From assembly GCF_029026145.1 (NCBI RefSeq), contig NZ_CP119078.1:1020501-1084500 (forward strand): a DNA stretch of 64,000 bases, read 5' to 3'. The position numbers were made by a program, and so were the translations under genes. Below, piece by piece: positions 1 through 8,873 of this stretch (its first letter is position 1; every line of letters starts with the position of its first letter). Under the pieces are notes generated by a model. The model did not search any database. It was not told where the DNA came from and worked only from the letters and a program-made list of their open reading frames with translations. The stretch comes from Legionella cardiaca (lineage in GTDB: Bacteria > Pseudomonadota > Gammaproteobacteria > Legionellales > Legionellaceae).

Positions 1-57
1 TATCCTATAATTGGAAAAACTGATTGTAGCATCCATTCTCAGATCTTTCTAAAGATT

Positions 58-267
58 TTACAAGATTAAATAATTTAAACATGTAATCTCCATAGGCAAT
101 CTGATTTTTAATATTTCAACAATTCGCTTTGCGGCATGTTCGTTAATATTAGAATAATCACTACGAGTCACATTAAGGTACAACTTGCTGTCCGTAAATA
201 ACTGACGGACAACGTTTACTATATTACTTGCGGTTGCTTCAACTAACAAGTCTGGCAACACATTCAT
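58..267 (-). CDS. small hypothetical protein
   Basis: This 69-residue frame starts just downstream of the stop of the L,D-transpeptidase gene on the same strand. The ATG at 267 follows an in-frame TTG at 270, and no clear ribosome binding site precedes either. The product is mixed hydrophobic and charged, with no signal peptide or motif I recognise. It could be a short co-transcribed gene or a chance frame; its closeness to the upstream gene is the only support. Confidence 0.3.
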   Translation of the reverse strand: MNVLPDLLVEATASNIVNVVRQLFTDSKLYLNVTRSDYSNINEHAAKRIVEILKIRLPMEITCLNYLIL

Positions 268-282
268 CAATTTTAGTTATCG

Positions 283-1014
283 CTAAGACGCCTTATTTAA
301 TGGACGGACAATGACTACTGTTCCTGCAATTTTCTTTTTAGGGTCAAATAAGGTGATGAAGTGTTCATTCAACCATTTGGCATCTTGTATAAACATCCGA
401 ATACAGCCATGACTTGCGCGATAGCCTGGGATATCATCAGAACCGTGTAAAGCAAACCCTTTGTGAAAAAACATACAATAAGGCATTTTTGCTCCTCCTC
501 GCCCGGCAGGAAAAGCATTCGAAACGCAGTCTTCATTTGCTTTACCGAATATTTCGAATATTCCAGTTAAAGTAAGGCAAGCATTATTGCTGTCCGAGCA
601 TTTATCACTACCCGATGAAATAGGTCCCCATTTCACTAAATATCCTTGAGGATTATAAGCTCCCCAAGCTAATTTTTCCTGGTCGACAATAATCTGCTTG
701 TTATCGGAGGAATTAATTTTTAGAGGAAAAGGTGACAAATCAAATAAAGTAATCGTTGCTAAATTTTTGGGAACAGCGAGAAGTTTACCGGGAGTAAGAC
801 GGTTATAAGTACGATTTAAGCGTTGTACCAAATCTCTTTGAGTCGGGTCGGGAAATAGTTTTTTCCAGTTTTGCCCCCGAGCTACTTTAATACAAGTATA
901 CTGAGGATAATTGCAAAGAGAAGGCCCGTAATAATTCGCCTCTTTATCCTTTTTTGCTGCCAACAAAAGAGGGGGTAAAATTCCCAATAACAATATAAAG
1001 TATCTCATATTCAC
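283..1014 (-). CDS. L,D-transpeptidase, YkuD family, secreted
   Basis: Periplasmic enzyme of the ErfK/YbiS/YkuD type, which forms 3-3 peptidoglycan crosslinks or attaches proteins to peptidoglycan. The first ~19 residues are a signal peptide. Residues ~35-75 look like a degenerate LysM-type region (ARGQNWKKLFPDP...LNRTYNRLTPGKLLAVPKNL is split by variable residues). The catalytic block lies near the C-terminus and reads HGSDDIPGYRASHGCIRM, matching the family HG-x(n)-S-H-G-C-[IV]-R signature with the nucleophilic Cys. At 243 residues the length is usual for the family. No other cell-wall gene is adjacent. The substrate cannot be read from sequence. Confidence 0.9.
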   Translation of the reverse strand: MNMRYFILLLGILPPLLLAAKKDKEANYYGPSLCNYPQYTCIKVARGQNWKKLFPDPTQRDLVQRLNRTYNRLTPGKLLAVPKNLATITLFDLSPFPLKINSSDNKQIIVDQEKLAWGAYNPQGYLVKWGPISSGSDKCSDSNNACLTLTGIFEIFGKANEDCVSNAFPAGRGGAKMPYCMFFHKGFALHGSDDIPGYRASHGCIRMFIQDAKWLNEHFITLFDPKKKIAGTVVIVRPLNKAS

Positions 1015-1170
1015 AACCTCTCAATGTAAATAAGAGATGCATTAATCGTGCAAAAATTAATCAATTCCGTTCAGTTGGTTTTGCTTATTTAAAGTTTAGA
1101 ATGACAAGAAAAGTGTTCAAAATTTGACGCAAAGCAGCCTGTCTGCATTCGCGTTTTATGGGAGATGAAT

Positions 1171-1190
1171 CCGCCTGCGCGGGAATGATA
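1171..1190. repeat. short GC-rich palindromic repeat, copy 1
   Basis: The core CCGCCTGCGCGGGAATGAT stands out from the AT-rich intergenic DNA. A near-identical copy lies at 6695-6715 and more degenerate versions near 29333 and 29450. The CCGC/GCGG arms suggest a REP-like hairpin between genes. Confidence 0.6.
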
Positions 1191-1240
1191 AGAGGTAAGA
1201 TCAACTGCATTATTACCATTCATCTCTACTTTTGATTTGC

Positions 1241-1867
1241 TCAAATATTCGAGGCGTTTAGTTTGTATAGGAGAGGCTCTAAGATTGGCCAGATATTAGT
1301 AAGTATTTTGGCCTGAGCTTGTTGATTTGGATGTAGACCATCTTTTTGCATGAATTGTGATTTTCCGGCTACACCTTCAAGGAACATTGGTATTAAGGAT
1401 ATATGATATTGAGTTGCCAATTCCTGGTAAACTTCGCCAAATTTCTTAAGGTAGCTTGGACCATAATTGGGAGGTAGTTTTGTGGCAATTAAAAGTACTT
1501 TAGCGTTAATTTTTTGACTCTCCTTGATCATTTGTTCAAGGTTTAATTTCATTGCTGTTGTTGGTAGTCCTCTTAAGCCATCATTTGCGCCCAGTTGAAT
1601 AACCACAATCTCAGGTTGATAGGTCTTTAGAGCCTGAGGTAATTTAGATAAACCATTTTTTGTCGTATCACCACTCGTACTGATATTAACGATGTTGTAA
1701 TCATACTTTTGGGTCTTTAGTTTTTCTCTGAGTAAATTTACCCACCCATCGCGCACATCAATACCATAGGCAGCACTTAGACTGTCGCCAAGAATAAGAA
1801 TAGTTTTTGCTTGCAGAGGTGCTATGATAAAAATCAATAAAAATAGAAAAAGGATGTTAGCTTTCAT
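1241..1867 (-). CDS. tesA: GDSL-family lysophospholipase/thioesterase TesA
   Basis: SGNH hydrolase of the TesA type (acyl-CoA thioesterase I / lysophospholipase L1 / arylesterase), expected in the periplasm. A signal peptide (MKANILFLFLLIFIIAPLQA) is followed directly by block I, ILGDSLSAAYG, with the catalytic Ser. Block III is QLGANDGLRG and block V is DGLHPNQQAQ, with the catalytic Asp and His. The length of 208 residues is normal. The gene diverges from the ABC transporter genes ybbA-ybbP, the same neighbours as in Escherichia coli. Its ATG (complement of 1865-1867) overlaps the ATG of ybbA at 1866, so the promoter of each gene must lie inside the other gene. Confidence 0.92.
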   Translation of the reverse strand: MKANILFLFLLIFIIAPLQAKTILILGDSLSAAYGIDVRDGWVNLLREKLKTQKYDYNIVNISTSGDTTKNGLSKLPQALKTYQPEIVVIQLGANDGLRGLPTTAMKLNLEQMIKESQKINAKVLLIATKLPPNYGPSYLKKFGEVYQELATQYHISLIPMFLEGVAGKSQFMQKDGLHPNQQAQAKILTNIWPILEPLLYKLNASNI

Positions 1868-2540
1868 GAATCACCTAGATGTTATCAGGTTGAATAAAAT
1901 TAATTTTATTGTCAAAAGCGGCTCCTTCGATCTTACTATTTTACAGGATATCAGTTTTGCCATTAAAAAAGGAGCCACGATCGCAATTACTGGTGCTTCG
2001 GGTTCTGGGAAAACTTCTCTACTTAATATTATGGCAGGTTTAGATATACCTAGCTCGGGAGAAGTTTTTTACGGGGAACAAGAAATTAGTCATTTAACAG
2101 AAGATGAGCGAGCAAAACTTCGTGCAAGGCGAGTAGGGTTTATTTTTCAATCTTTTCAATTACTTCCTAATTTAACTGCTTTGGAAAATGTCATGTTACC
2201 TCTTGAAATTAATCATTATGATGATGCCTTTACTCAAGCAAATCATTGGATAGATAAAGTAGGTTTAAAAGATAGACTACATCATTATCCACTGCAACTT
2301 TCTGGAGGTGAACAACAACGCGTTGCTATTGCAAGGGCGTTTGCAATTGAGCCAGATATTTTGTTTGCGGATGAACCGACCGGTAACCTTGATAAGAAAA
2401 CAGGGCATACGGTTGCTGATTTATTATTTGATTTAAATACGCAACACAAAACGACTTTAGTCATTGTAACGCATGATGAAGTATTGGCTCAGCGTTGCCA
2501 ACTACACTGGCGGCTGGATGATGGAAAATTACTATGCTAA
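1866..2540 (+). CDS. ybbA: ABC transporter ATP-binding protein, YbbA-like
   Basis: ATPase subunit of a MacB/LolD-type ABC system. Walker A is GASGSGKTS (residues ~43-51), the signature is LSGGEQQRVAIARA, and Walker B is ILFADEPTGNLD. An upstream in-frame ATG at 1824 lies wholly inside tesA; starting at 1866 (MNHLDVIRL) gives the usual ~225-residue length. It overlaps the permease gene by 7 bases, so the two are translationally coupled. The substrate of YbbAP systems is not established. The tesA pairing suggests a link to lipid or envelope metabolism, which is inference. Confidence 0.9.
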   Translation: MNHLDVIRLNKINFIVKSGSFDLTILQDISFAIKKGATIAITGASGSGKTSLLNIMAGLDIPSSGEVFYGEQEISHLTEDERAKLRARRVGFIFQSFQLLPNLTALENVMLPLEINHYDDAFTQANHWIDKVGLKDRLHHYPLQLSGGEQQRVAIARAFAIEPDILFADEPTGNLDKKTGHTVADLLFDLNTQHKTTLVIVTHDEVLAQRCQLHWRLDDGKLLC

Positions 2541-5026
2541 AGATACCTCTGACGATAAGGTCGCTTATTCGAGATTGGCGAAGTGGAGAGTTAACGCTTT
2601 TATTTCTTGCTTTAATCATTGCTATGACTTGTGTTAGTGCCTTAAATATTTTTGCCGGGCGAGTTAATGATCAGCTTGTAAATCAAGCTTCAAAACTATT
2701 GGGAGCTGATTTAGTGGTTAGAAGCAGCATACCTATTAATTATGACTGGATTCAAAAGGCGAAAAATTTAGGCTTAAAACAAACGGTTACGCTATCTTTT
2801 TTAAGCATGGTGGAACATGATGAAAAATTACAGCTTGCAGCTATAAAAGCGGTTGGAGATCCTTTTCCAATATTGGGCGATTTAAGAATTGCCAAACAAT
2901 TACATGCCTCAGGAAGTAAAACATATACGGCACCCAAAGTGGGTACGGTATGGCTGGCTCCCCGTCTTTTTCCTCTGTTAACGCTTAAAGTAGGTGATTC
3001 ACTGATGATAGGTGCTGCCCGATTGACGGTAGCAGGCATATTAGTTGAAGAACCAGGACAAACAGGGGATTGGTTTAACATCTCTCCTCGTATCGTAATG
3101 AATTGGCAAGATATCGCTAAAACGGAAGTGATTCAAACAGGTAGTAATGTGACTTATCGTTGGTTATTAACAGGACCTGGAAATAAATTAAATGCGCTAA
3201 AAACTTACCTCAATAATAAATTAACTGAACAGCAAGAACTGACTGATAGTACGGCTTCCAACCCTTCGATCACCCAAGTTATTCAGCGCACTTTGAATTA
3301 TCTCAATTTAGGTACGTTAATGAGTCTTGTTTTAGCTGGTGTAGCTATTAGCATGGCTAGCTTGCGCTATAGCGGGCGACACATGCAGCAAGTCGCTGTT
3401 CTTCGTTGTTTTGGTGCATCGCAGTACCAGATTTTAAAGATTTACTTAGGTAGTATTTTATTACTCGGTACTTTGGCCTGCTTAATTGGTGTAGGTTTAG
3501 GTTATGCTGTGCAACCCTTACTTACTCAATGGTTACGAGGTTTGTTACCACAGTTTGATATGCATTTACCGATTAAACCTGCGCTATTGAGCATCGCTCT
3601 TGGATTAATAGTTCTATTGTGTTTTTCCTTGGTCAATATTTTGAAATTACGCCATGTTACTGCCGCCAATATTTTCCGTAAAGAGCAACTGTCTTGGACT
3701 ATTGCAACTTGGTTTGGTTATGGATTGGCTTTTTTTCTTTTAGGTTCTCTTGCTTATTTTTATACGGGATCGTGGCCCCTTACATTAAGTGTGCTAGGAG
3801 GCTGTCTATTTTTTATTGGATTAGTAGTAAGCTCTTTATGGCTAATTTTTAGTTATCTTTCAAAAGCTAAACATTATATTCATATCAGTTGGCGATTTGG
3901 TTTTGCAAATATTGCTCGCAATCTTAGCAATAGTTCATTACAAGTAATTGGTATTGGTCTCGCTTTAACAGCGATTCTAAGTTTGTATATTTTAAGAACG
4001 GATTTATTGGCTAATTGGCAACAGCAGCAAGCAGATAATAGAGCAAATTATTTTATTATCAACATTGATCCCAGTCAGGTGAATGAAATTGACAAATTTT
4101 TGACAGTCAATCGTATTAAGGTATCTAATTTTTATCCGATGGTGAAAGGGCGTTTAATAGCTATTAATAATCAACCTGTTCAGAGAATTTTTGGTGAAAA
4201 TGCAAAACAGATTACAGTTTTACAGCGAGAGCTTAATCTTTCCTGGACTAGTGACTTGCCGCCAACTAACAAAATTATATCAGGAGAATGGGTGCCTCAA
4301 ACTAAAGAAGATTGGGTCTCAGTGGAAAAAGGGGTTGTTGATAAGCTTGGATTAGTTCTGGGTGATAAGCTCAGTTTTCGAATAGAAAATCGTGTTGTCA
4401 CCGTCGTGGTAACGAGTATACGAACTGTAAATTGGACCAGTTTTAATCCCAATTTTTTTACCTTATTCAAGCCCGGAGTTTTAAATGATTTACCACAAAC
4501 TTATATTGCGAGTATGTACTTATCGACAGCACAACAAAGTAAATTAAATGAAATTGTGAATCAATTTCCTAATGTAACCATTATTGATATAGCGAGCATA
4601 CTAAAGAAAATTCAAACAATATTTACCAATACGGCGAAAGCGATTAATTTTATGAGTTTCTTTGGTTTTATTGCAGGTTTGGTCATCGTCATTCTTGCCA
4701 TGCTATCGTTTACGGGTGTGAAGCAACAAGAAACACATGTGCTTAAGTTTCTTGGTATGGGGAAAAGACAACTATTATGGGTTCAAAGTAGCGAATCATT
4801 TCTAATTGGTTTTTATGCGGGCTTACTTGCTATTATTACAGCCTGCATTATTAATAATTATCTGGCAAAAGTCGTACTGGATCTGGATTTTCATGTTCCC
4901 TGGAAATTATTTGCTATCGTGCCGACTGCAACTGCAGCCTTTACGGTATTAATTAACAGCCTGGTGCTTAGAAGCCAATATCAAAAGCGAGGGCTTACCA
5001 GACTAACGCATTCCGATTCTTATTAG
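2534..5026 (+). CDS. ybbP: ABC transporter permease, YbbP/FtsX-like
   Basis: Large (830 residues) integral membrane permease of the FtsX/MacB superfamily. It has an N-terminal membrane anchor (residues ~17-40), a periplasmic MacB-like domain, a cluster of membrane spans (~255-440, including the GTLMSLVLAGVAISMASLRYSG region), a second periplasmic domain and a C-terminal three-span FtsX module (~700-810). The duplicated architecture and length match E. coli YbbP. The ATG at 2534 overlaps the end of the ATPase gene. The pair likely works as a non-canonical, mechanotransmission-type ABC complex. Confidence 0.88.
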   Translation: MLKIPLTIRSLIRDWRSGELTLLFLALIIAMTCVSALNIFAGRVNDQLVNQASKLLGADLVVRSSIPINYDWIQKAKNLGLKQTVTLSFLSMVEHDEKLQLAAIKAVGDPFPILGDLRIAKQLHASGSKTYTAPKVGTVWLAPRLFPLLTLKVGDSLMIGAARLTVAGILVEEPGQTGDWFNISPRIVMNWQDIAKTEVIQTGSNVTYRWLLTGPGNKLNALKTYLNNKLTEQQELTDSTASNPSITQVIQRTLNYLNLGTLMSLVLAGVAISMASLRYSGRHMQQVAVLRCFGASQYQILKIYLGSILLLGTLACLIGVGLGYAVQPLLTQWLRGLLPQFDMHLPIKPALLSIALGLIVLLCFSLVNILKLRHVTAANIFRKEQLSWTIATWFGYGLAFFLLGSLAYFYTGSWPLTLSVLGGCLFFIGLVVSSLWLIFSYLSKAKHYIHISWRFGFANIARNLSNSSLQVIGIGLALTAILSLYILRTDLLANWQQQQADNRANYFIINIDPSQVNEIDKFLTVNRIKVSNFYPMVKGRLIAINNQPVQRIFGENAKQITVLQRELNLSWTSDLPPTNKIISGEWVPQTKEDWVSVEKGVVDKLGLVLGDKLSFRIENRVVTVVVTSIRTVNWTSFNPNFFTLFKPGVLNDLPQTYIASMYLSTAQQSKLNEIVNQFPNVTIIDIASILKKIQTIFTNTAKAINFMSFFGFIAGLVIVILAMLSFTGVKQQETHVLKFLGMGKRQLLWVQSSESFLIGFYAGLLAIITACIINNYLAKVVLDLDFHVPWKLFAIVPTATAAFTVLINSLVLRSQYQKRGLTRLTHSDSY

Positions 5027-5336
5027 ACAATCTCTCTTGAGTTCGTATGCTTGGTGAAAGTAGTCTTCAGAACACCTTTTTGCAACCACTCAAGATAAAT
5101 TGTTTAAATTTATGGACATTCATTCATTGATCGGCGCCATTTGTTGGAAGAGACTCTTATGTATTAAGTGAGATTATTAGACTTTATAATGGGATGAGAG
5201 GTTACCCTTACAACTTGCTTTTATTGTTAAACATGCTTTTAAATGATAGCTGGAATATAAAAGCATAAAGCCAATAGAAAAGAGGCAGGCGGTTAGCGAG
5301 TAATAAATGCAATTTTTCTGTTAAATTTTTGTTTTT
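5027..5336. other. intergenic region, no gene seen
   Basis: About 310 AT-rich bases between ybbP and the promoter of the Tim44-like gene. I see no convincing reading frame, RNA gene or strong terminator in it. Confidence 0.5.
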
Positions 5337-5367
5337 TTGCTGTACTTGCCATTTCTTCAGCTATAAT
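5337..5367 (+). promoter_or_regulatory. sigma-70-like promoter of the Tim44-like gene
   Basis: A perfect TATAAT lies at 5362-5367, with a poor -35 candidate TTGCTG at 5337-5342 (19-base spacer). The ATG at 5366 overlaps this -10 box and so cannot be the start. The GTG at 5399, preceded by AAGG at 5387-5390, is favoured. Confidence 0.55.
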
Positions 5368-5398
5368 GCTGACTTCTTTTATAAAAAAGGAAAATACC

Positions 5399-6205
5399 GT
5401 GCGTACATTACTTTTGTCTTTACTAATAGGACTTCTTTCGTTTGGATTGATTGTTAACGAAGCTGCAGCAAAGCGTTTTGGCGGTGGCCGAAGTTTTGGA
5501 GTTCAGCGTTCCTATAGCAGTCTTTATTCTGCAAAACCTAAACAAAATACGATAGGACAACGAGCAAATACCAATCGCTGGGGCGGTGTTTTAGGAGGGC
5601 TGTTAGCGGGCAGTCTTTTAGCTAGCCTTTTCATGGGAAATGGTATCGGTAGTGGTTTATTATCATGGTTAATTGTGGGTGCGGTATTGTTCTTTGCTGT
5701 TAACTTTTTCCGTCGTCGAATGCAACCAGGATTCCAATCGCCCAATGCATCGCGACAAGCATTTAATTGGCAACCTAACAACTACGCAAACAATAATTAT
5801 CAGAATGCAGGCGGTTCTTCATTTTATCCCGCTGGTTTTGTTGAGGAGGAATTCCTACGTGATGCCAAAATAAAGTTTATTCGCTTGCAAGCAGCCTATG
5901 ATCAAAAAAATCTGCAGGATTTACAGGAGTTTACCGCACCGGAAGTTTTTGCCGAAATTAAAATGCAGCTGGATGAACGCGGTAATGAGCCTAATAAAAC
6001 TGAAGTAATTAATCTTAATGCTCAATTACTTGATGTTTCAGAGCAATCTGATTCAACCATTGCCAGTGTGCATTTTACCGGAACTATTAAGGAAAATAAT
6101 GACCCAATCAGCCAATTGGATGAAATTTGGCATTTCCGTAAATTCCACAGAACAAATTATTGGGTTGTTGGTGGATTACAGCAAGACGTTACCCAACCTT
6201 CCTAA
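5399..6205 (+). CDS. Tim44-like domain protein, secreted or membrane-anchored
   Basis: The chosen GTG start (8 bases after AAGG) gives a signal peptide of ~24 residues ending in a run of Ala. A Gly/Arg/Ser-rich stretch follows (KRFGGGRSFG), then one or two hydrophobic segments (residues ~52-90, LLAGSLLASLFMG and LLSWLIVGAVLFFAVNFF), an Asn/Gln-rich linker, and a C-terminal Tim44/MRPL45-type domain (~155-265, with FIRLQAAYDQKNLQDLQEFTAPE split across the first helices). This architecture is common in proteobacterial Tim44-like proteins, whose function is unclear. The gene has its own promoter. It precedes the cyclotransferase-like gene by 56 bases, with a small hairpin between. Confidence 0.8.
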   Translation: MRTLLLSLLIGLLSFGLIVNEAAAKRFGGGRSFGVQRSYSSLYSAKPKQNTIGQRANTNRWGGVLGGLLAGSLLASLFMGNGIGSGLLSWLIVGAVLFFAVNFFRRRMQPGFQSPNASRQAFNWQPNNYANNNYQNAGGSSFYPAGFVEEEFLRDAKIKFIRLQAAYDQKNLQDLQEFTAPEVFAEIKMQLDERGNEPNKTEVINLNAQLLDVSEQSDSTIASVHFTGTIKENNDPISQLDEIWHFRKFHRTNYWVVGGLQQDVTQPS

Positions 6206-6212
6206 TCAAAAT

Positions 6213-6233
6213 TTCGCGGCATAAAGCCGCGAA
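6213..6233 (+). terminator. GC-rich hairpin after the Tim44-like gene
   Basis: Perfect 8-base stem TTCGCGGC / GCCGCGAA with a 5-base loop, 7 bases after the stop. No T-run follows, so it may be an mRNA 3' stabiliser or attenuator rather than a canonical terminator. Confidence 0.45.
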
Positions 6234-6261
6234 TTCATTCAAGTTCATTAATGAGAACTTT

Positions 6262-6630
6262 ATGATGGAAAAATTATTTTCTTATGGAACGCTGCAATTA
6301 GAGCAGGTCCAAATGGCAACGTTTGCTCGTCTATTGCAAGGTCAAAGCGATCAGTTAATCGGATACAGGTTAGACGATTTGGTGATCACTGACCCTTATG
6401 TGATTGAAGTTAGTGGCAAAGCAATTCATCAAATTCTCGTTCCCACCGGTAATGAGAATGATCGCGTAGAGGGTACGGTTTTCTATTTAAATCATGATGA
6501 ATTATTACTGGCAGATAGTTATGAAGTCGAAGACTACAAACGAATTAGTGTGCGACTTGCTTCTGGAATAGATGCATGGGTTTACGCACATCGCTCAGTA
6601 ATCGATGTATCGCAAGCAATTGAGATTTAA
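6262..6630 (+). CDS. gamma-glutamylcyclotransferase-like (AIG2/GGCT fold) protein
   Basis: A 122-residue protein beginning MMEKLFSYGTLQ; the YGTL element is the substrate-binding loop of the AIG2/GGCT fold. The EGTVFYL segment (residues ~70-76) supplies the acidic residue expected to be catalytic, and DSYEVEDYKRI fits the conserved C-terminal strand. The start is either of two adjacent ATGs at 6262 and 6265, preceded by GAGA. Upstream in-frame codons would overlap the Tim44-like gene and are rejected. The family includes gamma-glutamylamine cyclotransferases; the true substrate is unknown. Confidence 0.8.
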   Translation: MMEKLFSYGTLQLEQVQMATFARLLQGQSDQLIGYRLDDLVITDPYVIEVSGKAIHQILVPTGNENDRVEGTVFYLNHDELLLADSYEVEDYKRISVRLASGIDAWVYAHRSVIDVSQAIEI

Positions 6631-6692
6631 TCCTGTTTCTGGCTCAACAATAACGAAGGAACCCATTTTTGGGCAAACGCTGCGCAGGATAG

Positions 6693-6716
6693 ATCCCCGC
6701 CTGCGCGGGGAATGAT
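6693..6716. repeat. short GC-rich palindromic repeat, copy 2
   Basis: The core CCCCGCCTGCGCGGGG (6695-6710) is followed by AATGATT. It shares an 18-19 base core with the copy at 1171-1190 and could form a REP-type hairpin in the gap between the convergent GGCT-like and malic enzyme genes. Confidence 0.65.
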
Positions 6717-6832
6717 TCAAATAGGTATGTTTTGCCCTGTCAATACTGATTAGGGTTACAGAGGACTTCAAGAAAAACATCTTTAGCTAAAGATGTTCCC
6801 AGGTCTATGGTGATAATGGTTTGTAAGTTTGC

Positions 6833-8557
6833 TTACTGGGATGGTTCTATCTTTCTAAAAGGCAAATAGCGTGGTTCCCAAAACATATCTTTTATAATTT
6901 TTTCTAAATCCGCATCTTGATTAATTTGTGCGAGGTTTTCATTAATTGCTGTTTGTGCTACAGCAATGGCAATATGCTTTGCAACAGCCTGAGCATCGTC
7001 GAGGGAAGGGAGTAGCGGTAAAAAGCTATCTTTTTTACTTGGCGAATATTCACTTAAAGCTTCAGCTGCAGCCCAAATCATTCCTTTTGATAATCTTGAG
7101 GCTTGTACTGCCAAAATTCCCAATCCAATGCCTGGGAATACCAAGGCATTATTGCACTGAGCAATCTGTAATAATCGATTTTGATACTCAACAGCAGGGA
7201 AAGCTGTTCCTGTTGCTATTAGTGCTTTTCCCTGGCTCCAGGTCATAATGTCAGCAGGTTGTGCCTCACATTTCTCATCAGGGTTTGAAAGTGGAAAAAT
7301 AATTGGTCGTTCACAAGCTGCACTCATTGTTTCAACAATATCTTGAGAAAATGCACCGGATTGAGCGGAGCAGCCAATCAAAATGGTTGGTTTAATTTGA
7401 CGTACTGTGTCTGTTAATGAAGGGAATTGCCTGCTATGAATTGTCCAGCCCTCCATTTCTGCTTGCTTGCGAGCATAAGGTTTTTGCGCTTCAGTTAATT
7501 CTAAATCAGAATCAACTAGCAGACCTTGGCGATCAATCAGCCAAAAACGCTCATATGCCTCTTTTTTACTCAAACCACGACGAATCATTGCATCAACAAT
7601 TTGGTCGCTAATTCCAGTACCAGCCGAACCAGCCCCAAAAACGAGGATTCGGTGATCCTCAAGACTTACACCTGTTACATCACAAGCTGCTAGAAGTGCT
7701 GATAAAGTAACAGCACCTGTTCCTTGAATATCATCGTTGAAGGTGCACATCTTGTCTTGAAATTTATCTAAAATACGCCGGGCATTATTGCGGCCAAAAT
7801 CTTCCCAATGTAAGAATGCATTGGGGAAGTGTTTGTGAATTGCATTGACGAAAGTAAGAATGAAATCATCGTATTCTTCGGTATTGATCCGAGGATGTTG
7901 ACAACCCAAATACAGTGGATCATTAAGTAAATCGCTATTGTTAGTACCTACATCAAGAAATACAGGTAAAGTTCGCGTGGGATCTATACCACCACAAAGC
8001 GAATAAACCATCAGTTTTGCAACGGGAATGTCCATGCCGCCGATGCCTTGATCGCCAATGCCCAAAACACCTTCCCCATCAGTAACAACGATTAAATCAA
8101 TTTCAGGATTAGAGCGGTTATTAATAATCTCTTCAATTTGATTTTTATCTGAATGAGCAATATACAAGCCGCGAGGCTGGCGGTATTCATGGCTATAACG
8201 TTTTACTGCAGTTCCAACAATGGGGGTGTAAATAGTCGGAAGCATTTCACCTAAGTGTTTACTGATTAATTTATAAAAAAGAATCTGGTTTTTATCATGA
8301 AGATTATTCAGATAAATATTTTGTTGCAGTCGATTGCTGTAGCTTGAGTATTGTAGATAGGCTCGTTTAACCTGCTCATCTAACGTTTCAACTCGGTGAG
8401 GCAATTTCCCAAGGAGCCCAAAAGCACGACGTTCTTCCTGGGTAAATCCTGTGCTTTTATTAAGTTGCGGAATGGTTAGTAAGGGTTTGCCGCAAAGTGA
8501 GGTTTCTATAATAAGTTCCCCAGTTTGCTCATCGCGAATTACTTTAAAATCTAGCAT
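6833..8557 (-). CDS. maeA: NAD-dependent malic enzyme
   Basis: Cytoplasmic oxidative decarboxylation of malate to pyruvate (SfcA/MaeA class, E. coli ~565 residues; 574 here). The N-terminal malic domain contains YTPIVGTAV and the loop VVTDGEGVLGIGDQGIGGMD with the catalytic Tyr/Lys environment. FNDDIQGTGAVTLSALL is the metal-binding signature. The Rossmann dinucleotide site follows as VFGAGSAGTGI. The C-terminus is intact. It is a single gene, and the start ATG is preceded by AAGAAAGAA. Supply of pyruvate from C4 acids suits an amino-acid-using organism. Confidence 0.95.
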   Translation of the reverse strand: MLDFKVIRDEQTGELIIETSLCGKPLLTIPQLNKSTGFTQEERRAFGLLGKLPHRVETLDEQVKRAYLQYSSYSNRLQQNIYLNNLHDKNQILFYKLISKHLGEMLPTIYTPIVGTAVKRYSHEYRQPRGLYIAHSDKNQIEEIINNRSNPEIDLIVVTDGEGVLGIGDQGIGGMDIPVAKLMVYSLCGGIDPTRTLPVFLDVGTNNSDLLNDPLYLGCQHPRINTEEYDDFILTFVNAIHKHFPNAFLHWEDFGRNNARRILDKFQDKMCTFNDDIQGTGAVTLSALLAACDVTGVSLEDHRILVFGAGSAGTGISDQIVDAMIRRGLSKKEAYERFWLIDRQGLLVDSDLELTEAQKPYARKQAEMEGWTIHSRQFPSLTDTVRQIKPTILIGCSAQSGAFSQDIVETMSAACERPIIFPLSNPDEKCEAQPADIMTWSQGKALIATGTAFPAVEYQNRLLQIAQCNNALVFPGIGLGILAVQASRLSKGMIWAAAEALSEYSPSKKDSFLPLLPSLDDAQAVAKHIAIAVAQTAINENLAQINQDADLEKIIKDMFWEPRYLPFRKIEPSQ

Positions 8558-8873
8558 GGTTCTTTCTTACAAAATGCGGTGTGCTAACAATATCGAATCA
8601 GTCTCATTTATTCAATCTGAGTTTGCTCAAAACCACAATAGAGTGTTACTACTTTAAGCGTAAAATCGAATGGAATGCGGTTTGAACAATTAAAATACAT
8701 TAAATAGGAAAAAAGAATCCACCCTATTGGGATGACATTGTTTAAATTCTGGAATTACATATTCCTTACTGATGTTAGAAATGGTTAAAAAACATAAGTT
8801 TTTATAACCAACATAGCGTTAGTTACTGACAAGTGTTAACATCGGAGGCTTTATTGAAAGAGCGAGATTGCTA
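8558..8873. other. divergent intergenic region with an AT-rich hairpin
   Basis: This region should hold the promoters of maeA and of the lipoprotein-surE-nlpD group. An inverted repeat, GGTTA...TAACC with inner AAAAC/GTTTT arms, sits at 8783-8809. I see no gene in it. Confidence 0.45.

Noticed and set aside
5366-5401. ATG at 5366 as start of the Tim44-like gene
   Set aside because: It lies on the TATAAT box and lacks a ribosome site; the GTG at 5399 has AAGG at the right distance and begins a signal peptide.
6213-6233. Hairpin after the Tim44-like gene as a canonical Rho-independent terminator
   Set aside because: No T-run follows the stem; kept only as a hairpin with uncertain role.
6595-6780. 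61-codon minus-strand frame across the GC-rich repeat
   Set aside because: It is read through the palindromic repeat and has Arg-rich, non-protein-like sequence; no start signal.
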